Part shown: positions 1-5,252 of the stretch, one piece after another | Layout: each line of letters begins with the position of its first letter | Numbering within the stretch: position 1 is the stretch's first letter | Assembly (NCBI GenBank): GCA_007693875.1 | Contig: RECT01000322.1 | Span: 1 to 6,377, forward strand | DNA: 6,377 nt | Source of the DNA: Spirulina sp. DLM2.Bin59 | Lineage (GTDB): Bacteria > Cyanobacteriota > Cyanobacteriia > Cyanobacteriales > Spirulinaceae | Reading direction: 5' to 3' | Made by a program: the position numbers and the translations under genes | The notes under the pieces: model-generated | What the model was told of the DNA's origin: nothing | Seen by the model: the letters and a program-made list of their open reading frames with translations, nothing else | The model's database searches: none

Positions 1-546
1 CTCACCCAAATTGATGGGGCGGGGAATGTGACGACGCGCTATGAGTTCACACCGACGGAGCGGGCGGCGATCGAATATGCCCGACAGAATAATGTGTTAC
101 TCGTTGTTGCAGCGGGGAATGATGGTGGCGTGATGTCGGCTTTGGGTCAGGCTTCCCAAGAGTTTGACAATATTATTACCGTGGGGGCAGCGGAGCAGTT
201 CGATCCAACGGTTTCAGCCTGGCAGGGTGCAGACCGGGTAGATTACTCCAGTTATGGCCATGGCTTGAATTTGATGGCCTATGGTGGAACGGTGGACAAT
301 CCCCGATTATCCCTAACTGGGGATGGTGTGGGAACTATGTCTGGAACTTCGGTAGCTACGGCGAAGGTGACGGGGGCTGTTTCTCAGGTGTGGGCAGCAA
401 ATCCGGCATTAAGCTATCGCCAAGTGGTTGAAATCCTCAAAGATACAGCAACGGATCTGGGTGCAACAGGGTTTGATTTGGAGACAGGGGCTGGTCTGGT
501 CAATATCATGGCGGCGGTGCAGTTAGCGAAAGCGACGAAGCCTGAT
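1..546 (+). other. Peptidase S8 (subtilase) domain, C-terminal half
   Basis: The segment holds the oxyanion-hole block VLLVVAAGNDGG (Asn at 118-120) and the Ser block GTMSGTSVATAKVTGA (Ser codon 349-351). The 77-residue distance between them is close to the 66 of subtilisin BPN'. The usual Pro-His after the Ser block (GTSMA-x-PHVAG) reads AKVTG here, a variant I associate with cyanobacterial subtilases. It ends in the helix YRQVVEILKDTATDL and GAGLVNIMAAVQLA, as subtilases normally do. Confidence 0.92.
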
Positions 547-3045
547 GTTCATTACGCTCCACACAGTTTGATTCCCGAAACTTGGAGTGGCGAGGGTATC
601 TTCACGTCGGGTGATCGGGCAGTGCGGGTTGTTTCAGAGACATTTACCGGATGGCCAATGCCGGCGATTGGTACTGCTTATCGTTATAGTACTCGGCATG
701 ATGATCGTGTTCCGAATCCTGAGCCTTGGGCAACTTATTTGGCCGAACCCTATGGTAAAAACCTCACCTTTGACGCTTGGACTTATGGGGAGCAAGTCAC
801 TGACTATCAACTGAGAACACCTGATGAATTGTGGTACCGGGTAGCTGGCACGGATTATTGGATGCCCAGTGCTTATATTTATGGTTTCCCAGGGAGTCAA
901 CCCCCAGTTCTGAAGCCCAATACATCCCCACCGGTTACTAATCCACCAGTTACTAATCCCAGCTTAGCTAATCCCATCTTGTCGAGAGTAAATGCTGACT
1001 ACTTCCGGTCACGGCCCGAATTTTACACGACAGGCAATATTTTTCACATTTCTGGTTGGGGTTCTAATCTTCTAGGTGGGGGCTGGAATGCAAACAATAA
1101 TGGTGGGCGTGGTACAGCAGGTAATTGCACCTGGTATGCTCATGGTCGCTTGCTAGAGTTGGGTGGAAACCGGGCTGCATTGCAATCGATGTCTGGTAAT
1201 GCAAGCCGGTGGCATACTCAAATGTCTAATGGAACGCAGATTGTTTCTAGTCCTCAGCCTGGTGACATTGCTCAATGGAGTACAAATGGGAATCATGTTG
1301 CCGTGGTTGAGAAAGTGAATCCTGACGGCACTATTGTTATTTCGGAATCTCACTGGAGGTCTAGTGCAGATGGTGGTCTTGGAACGCTTCATGCTGTTCG
1401 CACTATCTCTGCTAGTAACCCAGATCGCTTTCTTCGCGTTCCGGGAGTTCAGGTTCAAGATGGAACGGCAGCAAGTGCCGCAGGTACGTTTACAGGTCGG
1501 ATTATTTCGACAATTGGAGCTAATGTTCGTTCTGGCCCTAGTACGAGTCATGCAATTGTTGGGACGCGCAATTATGGGGCAACAGTTACGTTTGACGCGG
1601 CGCGGACGGGTGAATTTATTTCTTATCCAGGTCTAGGGACTGGGACGGATCAATGGTATCGGATTGCGGGTACTGACCAGTGGATTTCAGCGGCGATCGT
1701 TCATGGCGGCCCGGGCAATTCCCTAGATGCGCCAGTAGCTCGTCCAGGGGAACAGCAGCAATACATCATCAAACCGGGCGATACGCTTTGGGATATTGCT
1801 CGACGTTATTTGGGGGATGGCAACCGTTGGCGGGAAATTCAGAAGCCTGATGGCAGCACATTTACTGAAGAGGAAGCAAGGCGTTTGCAACCAGGTCAGT
1901 CAGTGTATCTTCCGGTTATTGGTGGAGATTTAGGTGATCCAGATCAGCCAAGGAATGATGTTGAGCGACCTGGCCCTGATGATGAGGTTGATAATCAGCC
2001 ATCTAAGTTAATATCTGAATCAATTAAAGTCGATTTTTCTATAGACAATGGTAGTTTATGGGGATTAGATAATCCTTGGGGTGGAGGACTGAATTTTTCT
2101 CAAAGCTTTAAAACTCCCAAGTTAAATCTACTGGGCATTGCTGATTTATCTTTCTCATTTGATCTAAAAGCTGAAGCTTTTTTTAGTGCGGGTACATTTG
2201 GATTAGATTTTCCAGCCCTATTTAATATTAGCTATCCTGAAAATATTGAAGCGGGTTCAGTTATAGATTTAAAATTTGAGTCGGCAAATTTAGGAAATGA
2301 GAAACTGAAATTTCAAACATTTTTGGGTGCTGGCATATCCATTGGTACTGAATTAGGATTTAAATTGGAAGCTTCGGGAGATCCTATTGAGATAGGTTTC
2401 ATCAAGATTGAACCACCCTCATTTGAAGGTAAAATGAGTTTAGAATTAGATCTTTTTGATGTTGTTAGTTCATTTTTAAAACCTGGCGGCTTCGATTTGG
2501 GATTGTCAGGAAGTACTACAACATGGAATTCTGCAAGCTCTCTGAAAGCAGAAGATTCTGCACTGCAGTATCTTGGGACTGATATAGATGGGCTCAAACT
2601 AAAAGTTGGAATTGATATCAAAAAAGAGTCTCTTTTTTCTGTTACTGGCTTTCAAGTCACCTTTGACAACCTTGGTCTAGATAAATGTTTTTACGTGGGT
2701 TTGGATGGGCAGTCTCAGTCAATGCAAATTCCCATACCTACAAATATTGCGGCAGGTAGTACCTATAACCTGACTCCAACTATTAAACCAGTGGGAACTC
2801 TAAGTACTAGCTTTTTGCCGGGAATAAAAGCTGAGGCTTCACTGGGGCTTGACTTTGTTAAGTCCTTGTTGTTAGACGAAATACCTAATTTTTGGGGAAA
2901 GGAACAATTTTTAGAAAGTTTGGGTAATATTGGTGTGTCGGAGTCATGGTCCTCTTACTTTGATATATTACCGAGTATCAATCATTCAGCGGATCTTTTT
3001 GATTGGGATATATCTGACTTTTCCCTTTCTATGAATGTTACTTAA
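1..3045 (+). CDS. Modular S8 protease-SH3b-CHAP-SH3b-LysM protein, 5' end off window
   Basis: This is a predicted exported wall-active enzyme. The frame is open from base 1, so the gene starts upstream; the first in-frame GTG (28) falls inside the protease fold and is not a real start. Codons are counted from base 1. Codons 1-180 are the end of a subtilisin-like S8 domain, with the oxyanion Asn in AAGN (codon 40) and the catalytic Ser in SGTSVA (codon 117); the catalytic Asp and His must lie off the left edge. An SH3b-like module follows (about 200-298), then a Pro/Thr/Asn linker (299-325). The CHAP domain (about 345-480) has Cys376 in GNCTWYA, His432 in GNHVAVVE and Glu449. A second SH3b-like module (499-572), a LysM domain (588-639) and an unrecognised beta-rich tail (641-1014) complete it. 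Subtilases cut proteins; CHAP domains usually cleave peptidoglycan amide or peptide bonds; SH3b and LysM usually bind cell wall. Wall targeting is inferred. The domain calls are firm; the substrate and export route are unknown. Confidence 0.93.
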   Translation, partial: LTQIDGAGNVTTRYEFTPTERAAIEYARQNNVLLVVAAGNDGGVMSALGQASQEFDNIITVGAAEQFDPTVSAWQGADRVDYSSYGHGLNLMAYGGTVDNPRLSLTGDGVGTMSGTSVATAKVTGAVSQVWAANPALSYRQVVEILKDTATDLGATGFDLETGAGLVNIMAAVQLAKATKPDVHYAPHSLIPETWSGEGIFTSGDRAVRVVSETFTGWPMPAIGTAYRYSTRHDDRVPNPEPWATYLAEPYGKNLTFDAWTYGEQVTDYQLRTPDELWYRVAGTDYWMPSAYIYGFPGSQPPVLKPNTSPPVTNPPVTNPSLANPILSRVNADYFRSRPEFYTTGNIFHISGWGSNLLGGGWNANNNGGRGTAGNCTWYAHGRLLELGGNRAALQSMSGNASRWHTQMSNGTQIVSSPQPGDIAQWSTNGNHVAVVEKVNPDGTIVISESHWRSSADGGLGTLHAVRTISASNPDRFLRVPGVQVQDGTAASAAGTFTGRIISTIGANVRSGPSTSHAIVGTRNYGATVTFDAARTGEFISYPGLGTGTDQWYRIAGTDQWISAAIVHGGPGNSLDAPVARPGEQQQYIIKPGDTLWDIARRYLGDGNRWREIQKPDGSTFTEEEARRLQPGQSVYLPVIGGDLGDPDQPRNDVERPGPDDEVDNQPSKLISESIKVDFSIDNGSLWGLDNPWGGGLNFSQSFKTPKLNLLGIADLSFSFDLKAEAFFSAGTFGLDFPALFNISYPENIEAGSVIDLKFESANLGNEKLKFQTFLGAGISIGTELGFKLEASGDPIEIGFIKIEPPSFEGKMSLELDLFDVVSSFLKPGGFDLGLSGSTTTWNSASSLKAEDSALQYLGTDIDGLKLKVGIDIKKESLFSVTGFQVTFDNLGLDKCFYVGLDGQSQSMQIPIPTNIAAGSTYNLTPTIKPVGTLSTSFLPGIKAEASLGLDFVKSLLLDEIPNFWGKEQFLESLGNIGVSESWSSYFDILPSINHSADLFDWDISDFSLSMNVT
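598..894 (+). other. SH3b-like module 1
   Basis: The C-terminal part reads LTFDAWTYGEQ...ELWYRVAGTDYWMPSAYIYGFPG. It matches, position for position, the end of the second module at 1495-1716 (VTFDAARTGEF...QWYRIAGTDQWISAAIVHGGPG). The W-Y-R-[VI]-A-G-T-D-x-W core is typical of SH3b-like modules in secreted wall enzymes, which often bind peptidoglycan or teichoic-type polymers. The first half (about 598-750) is longer and more divergent, so the left border is approximate. Confidence 0.7.
928..957 (+). repeat. Tandem 15-bp repeat coding PPVTN twice
   Basis: Two adjacent 15-base units, at 928-942 and 943-957, differ at one base and each encodes Pro-Pro-Val-Thr-Asn. A looser third unit (PSLAN) follows. 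They lie in a Pro/Thr/Asn-rich stretch (895-975) between the first SH3b-like module and the CHAP domain, so they most likely form a flexible linker. Being in frame and exactly 15 bases, the unit count can vary without breaking the gene. Confidence 0.85.
1033..1440 (+). other. CHAP domain (cysteine amidase/endopeptidase)
   Basis: The catalytic Cys is in GNCTWYAHGR (codon 1126-1128) and the catalytic His in GNHVAVVEKV (codon 1294-1296). A Glu in VISESHW (codon 1345-1347) sits where the third polar residue is expected. The spacing and the PGDIAQW strand before the His are those of NlpC/P60-related CHAP domains. Members hydrolyse peptidoglycan, as N-acetylmuramoyl-L-alanine amidases or D-Ala-x endopeptidases; which bond is cut cannot be read from sequence. 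All key residues are present, so it should be active. Confidence 0.9.
1495..1716 (+). other. SH3b-like module 2
   Basis: It begins GRIISTIGANVRSGPSTSHAIVGT, the classic bacterial SH3 (SH3_3) opening with NVRSGPS, and ends QWYRIAGTDQWISAAIVHGGPG. It directly follows the CHAP domain and precedes LysM. It is a clearer family match than module 1 and is the basis for recognising that one. Confidence 0.85.
1762..1917 (+). other. LysM domain
   Basis: The segment reads YIIKPGDTLWDIARRYLGDGNRW and ends in LQPGQSVYLPV, the two anchor motifs of LysM. LysM binds N-acetylglucosamine-containing glycans such as peptidoglycan. The insert KPDGSTFTEEEARR between the anchors makes it slightly longer than the usual 44-50 residues; this insert form is common in LysM domains of bacterial secreted enzymes. 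Confidence 0.9.
2221..2367 (+). repeat. Protein repeat copy A in tail domain
   Basis: This encodes FNISYPENIEAGSVIDLKF, then FLGAGISIGTELGF. It aligns with copy B at 2722-2862 through the pattern I-x-x-P-x-N-I-x-A-G-S-x-x-x-L, a gap of about 15 residues, then F-L-x-G-I and L-G. The DNA of the two copies has drifted, so the duplication is old. Confidence 0.55.
2722..2862 (+). repeat. Protein repeat copy B in tail domain
   Basis: This encodes MQIPIPTNIAAGSTYNLTP, then SFLPGIKAEASLGLDF. It is the counterpart of copy A (2221-2367), about two residues shorter in the middle. The stretch AEASLGLDF also recalls AEAFFSAGTFGLDF just before copy A, so the repeat may extend further than the borders given. 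Confidence 0.55.
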
Positions 3046-3054
3046 GCATGAAGC

Positions 3055-3102
3055 TCTCCTCTCGATTATGTATAAAAATATGCTGTGTATATAACGAGGA
3101 GA
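3055..3102 (+). terminator. Imperfect hairpin after the protease gene
   Basis: TCTCCTC at 3055-3061 pairs with GAGGAGA at 3096-3102. The inner A/T-rich arms (TTAT..TATA against TATATAA) can pair with bulges. It lies 10 bases after the stop codon at 3043-3045. There is no T-run after the stem, so it may be a weak terminator or an RNA 3'-end stabilising hairpin rather than a classic Rho-independent terminator. Confidence 0.3.
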
Positions 3103-3106
3103 AACC

Positions 3107-3203
3107 TTATACCAATTCTCCAAAATCAAGCGACAAAACAAGGGGCTTAAGCACTTTCCCTCAATTACTTTATGTGTAGCTCTCATTTAGGGAATTGGTA
3201 TTA
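3107..3203. mobile_element. MITE-like inverted repeat, about 91 bp, with TTA flanks
   Basis: TACCAATTC at 3110-3118 is the exact inverted copy of GAATTGGTA at 3192-3200. Counting the adjacent A and T, the outer arms are 10 bp perfect. With one G-T pair and one mismatch the stem continues to 3124/3186, about 15 pairs in all. TTA flanks it on both sides (3107-3109 and 3201-3203), as a 3-bp target duplication would. The interior has no coding potential. Such ATACCAATTC-ended elements are frequent in cyanobacterial spacers. The mobiliser is not identifiable here; a simple structured repeat is the alternative. Confidence 0.5.
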
Positions 3204-3279
3204 GTTGATATAACTCTAGTTGTTGGGTTACATGTAGGTGAGATGAACATCAGATTTTCTAAACTTTGTGAATAGAAGA

Positions 3280-3308
3280 TAGATGTAGAACTCAGAGGGC
3301 GCTATAAT
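3280..3308 (+). promoter_or_regulatory. Candidate sigma-70 promoter for the foldase gene
   Basis: A perfect -10 box TATAAT lies at 3303-3308, 31 bases before the ATG at 3339. The -35 position 17 bases upstream reads TAGATG (3280-3285), a poor match to TTGACA. If used, transcription would start near 3315 and give a leader of about 24 bases. The weak -35 box suggests an activator or low basal activity; no activator site is recognised. Confidence 0.4.
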
Positions 3309-3338
3309 TTTGAAAAACGGGGAGCTTCTTTCTATAAA

Positions 3339-4097
3339 ATGAAATCTCAAAAAATCTTGACAATCAATAAAAAGGACATATCTTTTGTCGAAGCACTACA
3401 GTATCTTCGTACTATCGGAGATGATCAATTATTTTTTCTTAAAATCTTACAACAGTATTTGATTGAGGAAGAAATAAAATCTCGTGATACTCTGCATATC
3501 AGTTCTCATGACATTGAACAGGCAATCGTTCAGATCCGCACTCAAAATGGATTGGTGGCTCCAGAACAATTTGAAGCGTGGCTCCAACAAAAGAGTATGA
3601 GCTATGACTCTCTGCGAGAGCAACTGGAGAAGCGGCTTAAGGCTGAAAAACTGAAGCTAGAGATCACTGAACCCAAAATTCAGCCATTCCTTGAGATGAA
3701 CCAGACAAAACTTGAGAAAATTGCACTCTCAAGAATTGTTGTTGCACAACAGCAGGAAGCCGAAACCATCAAAGCTCAGCTTCAAGAAAATCCTGAATCC
3801 TTCGGAGAGATCGCCCAAAAATATTCCTTGACTGAAGATCGCTATGTTAAAGGAGTCATGCCTCCAATCTTTATTTCCCAACTCCCTGAAGTTGCCCAAG
3901 AACCTGTTCGTGTTGCACCTCCAGGATCAATCATTGGCCCTTTTACCCTTGAGGGTGGTTATTGTCTTCTTCGGGTAGAACAATTTATTCCCATACAACT
4001 CGATGACACTTTAAAGCAACAAATCCGCAACCAAATTTTTGAACAATGGTTAGCGGAAAAGTTAGCACAGTGCGAAGTAAAACTTCATGTTTTGTAA
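3339..4097 (+). CDS. SurA/parvulin-like peptidyl-prolyl isomerase family protein (foldase)
   Basis: This 252-residue protein has no signal peptide or membrane segment, so it is predicted cytoplasmic. Residues 28-110 form a helical SurA-N-like chaperone region (FEAWLQQKSMSYDSLREQLEKRLKAEKL). Residues 125-217 resemble a parvulin domain: LSRIVVAQQQEAETI, FGEIAQKYSL, PPGSIIGPFTLEGGYCLLRVEQF. A C-terminal helix (222-245) follows. The usual parvulin histidines are absent: Arg132 stands where VRHILV has His, and Cys209 where GYH has His. It may therefore bind clients without fast isomerisation. Family members without signal peptides often sit beside type I secretion genes in cyanobacteria. ATG 3339 is the only ATG, GTG or TTG after the in-frame stop at 3273; GGGGAG at 3319-3324 is a somewhat distant ribosome site (14 bases). 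The next gene follows after 17 bases, which suggests an operon. Confidence 0.85.
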   Translation: MKSQKILTINKKDISFVEALQYLRTIGDDQLFFLKILQQYLIEEEIKSRDTLHISSHDIEQAIVQIRTQNGLVAPEQFEAWLQQKSMSYDSLREQLEKRLKAEKLKLEITEPKIQPFLEMNQTKLEKIALSRIVVAQQQEAETIKAQLQENPESFGEIAQKYSLTEDRYVKGVMPPIFISQLPEVAQEPVRVAPPGSIIGPFTLEGGYCLLRVEQFIPIQLDDTLKQQIRNQIFEQWLAEKLAQCEVKLHVL

Positions 4098-4101
4098 AAT
4101 A

Positions 4102-4117
4102 AAAGGAGATGTTAATG
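4102..4117 (+). promoter_or_regulatory. Ribosome-binding site that fixes the start at 4115
   Basis: GGAG at 4105-4108 is 6 bases from ATG 4115 but directly touches ATG 4109, so 4115 is the better start. The 16 bases here match 5237-5252 at 14 positions, the equivalent site of the next gene. Confidence 0.75.
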
Positions 4118-5167
4118 CTCAAACATAGCAAACTACATTCATTAGTTCAACTAGACTGTATTCAATTGCTTACAACCAAGAAAATTGCCATGGTTTTGGG
4201 GCTAAGTTTGACGATAAACCTCAGCCTAAATGCAGAAGCCAGTGAAAGTTATCTGACCGAGCAAAAAATACAACAGTCCCGATCTAGTTTTTCTTATCAA
4301 ACTCAAGAAGTTCTTTCTGGCGATTTCATGCACTATGTTGATGATCAGGGAACTGATCTTAAAAAACAAAAATATCAAAATTTTGTCAATAATTTGTTAC
4401 AAGTTGATTCTGTGGTAACCCCTTTTCTAAAACAACAGTCTTTTGAATCGGATCAATCACCTTTAGTTCCAATTACATCTGATTTGGAAGTAGAAACAAT
4501 CCTCAAACTAATCTATCAGCCAATCATGAACATTTGGGCTGGATCTAGAATTAGTAGTTATTTTGTTGATGGTGTAGCTATTGTTAACAATTATGCGATG
4601 ATTGACTATGGGGTGGGTCAAAATGGTGGAGGTATTGTCTTACGAAAAAGCAATGGTCAATGGTCTGTTTTGACTAGCCCTTTTTATGTAGACTTAGATA
4701 CTTTAATTCGCGCCGGAGTTCCCCGTAGTACAGCCAGTGCATTAATCACAAAAATAGAACAGTTTAGAAGACAAAGGACGGAACAACAGGAGCTAAAACA
4801 GTTTCAACAAATATGGTCACAAGTAAATCCATCAGTTGCTCAGTTTTTAGGGTATTGGCAAGCTGACGTTACTCGTGGGACTTCTTCCGTTTCAGTTTAT
4901 CCATCTCTAGTTCCTAATCAGGTTTGTGTGGTACGTTTTTCTGGTTTTAATTCTCGAATGGAAATTGGTCAAGTGTTAAACAATCGAATTACGACTCCTA
5001 CCACATCATTCACTTATTTTGCCAACAACTCTCCCTTTCCAGATGGAGTGTTAGTATCTGATGCCTATGAATACATAGCTTTTCCTCAACCGCTTAACAC
5101 TTGGCATTTTAGTGAGGATACAATCAGAGATCTAAACCGTGCACAATGCACTCTATCACCAAAATAA
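4115..5167 (+). CDS. Exported protein of unknown function
   Basis: I cannot assign a family. The protein is 350 residues from ATG 4115, chosen because GGAG at 4105-4108 has proper spacing to it. Residues 22-42 (KKIAMVLGLSLTINLSLNAEA) look like a signal peptide with cleavage after Ala42, preceded by an unusually long N-region of about 21 residues, so it should reach the periplasm or outside. Residues about 50-120 are charged and helical. The centre (SRISSYFVDGVAIVNNYAMIDYGVGQNGGGIVLRKSNGQWSVLTS) looks like a compact beta domain, followed by YVDLDTLIRAGVPRSTASALI, which resembles a segment I associate with small exported cyanobacterial proteins. The C-terminal third has two Cys (NQVCVVRF and RAQCTLSPK) that could form a disulfide. 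It starts 17 bases after the foldase stop, so the two are probably co-transcribed and this protein is a possible client. No catalytic motif is visible. Confidence 0.85.
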   Translation: MLKHSKLHSLVQLDCIQLLTTKKIAMVLGLSLTINLSLNAEASESYLTEQKIQQSRSSFSYQTQEVLSGDFMHYVDDQGTDLKKQKYQNFVNNLLQVDSVVTPFLKQQSFESDQSPLVPITSDLEVETILKLIYQPIMNIWAGSRISSYFVDGVAIVNNYAMIDYGVGQNGGGIVLRKSNGQWSVLTSPFYVDLDTLIRAGVPRSTASALITKIEQFRRQRTEQQELKQFQQIWSQVNPSVAQFLGYWQADVTRGTSSVSVYPSLVPNQVCVVRFSGFNSRMEIGQVLNNRITTPTTSFTYFANNSPFPDGVLVSDAYEYIAFPQPLNTWHFSEDTIRDLNRAQCTLSPK

Positions 5168-5236
5168 CAATGCTGTAGATGGGAATCTTAAATCATGGCA
5201 AAATCATTACATCATTTTTCTAAAATATTCACGATC

Positions 5237-5252
5237 AAAGGAGATAGTAATG
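5237..5252 (+). promoter_or_regulatory. Ribosome-binding site that fixes the start at 5250
   Basis: AAAGGAG at 5237-5243 lies 6 bases before ATG 5250. This rules out the longer reading from ATG 5139, which would overlap the previous gene and bury the signal peptide. Fourteen of 16 bases equal the site at 4102-4117. Confidence 0.8.

Larger units (their letters stand above)
1921..3042 (+). other. Unrecognised beta-rich C-terminal region with internal duplication
   Basis: I do not recognise this segment of about 374 residues. It alternates polar and hydrophobic residues (LSFSFDLKAEAFFSAGTFGLDF, SLELDLFDVV), which suggests a long beta sheet or barrel-like fold. It carries a single Cys and no RTX-type GGxGxD repeats. 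A unit of about 48 residues is repeated (2221-2367 and 2722-2862). Base composition falls here: 39 of 120 bases are G or C at 2161-2280, against 63 of 120 at 541-660, so the module may have been joined to the gene later. It ends DFSLSMNVT; a C-terminal type I secretion signal is possible but unproven. Confidence 0.6.

Noticed and set aside
64..75. HIP1-like octamers (GCGATCG followed by A at 68, similar near 1695)
   Set aside because: Only 7 of 8 bases match GCGATCGC and there are just two, so they are not usable evidence for a site or for the lineage.
1153..1551. Antisense reading frame of 132 codons inside the CHAP/SH3b region
   Set aside because: It is opposite firm domain matches, has a basic Arg/Asn/Thr-rich composition typical of a shadow frame, and has no ribosome site.
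2313..2621. Antisense reading frame of 102 codons opposite the tail domain
   Set aside because: The + strand frame is continuous with the large gene; the antisense product shows no motif or signal.
2700..3042. RTX (GGxGxD) calcium repeats as a type I secretion mark at the C-terminus
   Set aside because: No GGxGxD nonapeptide is present; only the short terminal stretch could hint at type I export.
28..3045. Start of the protease gene at GTG 28
   Set aside because: The frame is open back to base 1 and the residues before it (LTQIDGAGN) continue the subtilase fold; a start here would omit the catalytic Asp and His.
2986..3186. Antisense reading frame spanning the stop codon and part of the inverted repeat
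   Set aside because: It runs through the hairpin and repeat, has no recognisable product and is explained by chance in A/T-rich DNA.
4109..4117. Start of the second gene of the unit at ATG 4109
   Set aside because: GGAG ends at 4108, directly against this ATG, leaving no spacer; ATG 4115 has the proper 6 bases.
5139..5249. Longer start of the last gene at ATG 5139
   Set aside because: It overlaps the preceding gene by 29 bases, has no ribosome site, and puts 37 residues in front of a clear signal peptide.
5168..5249. Separate promoter in the 82-base gap
   Set aside because: TAAAAT at 5221 has no acceptable -35 box (GCAAAA) at 17 bases, so read-through from upstream is simpler.
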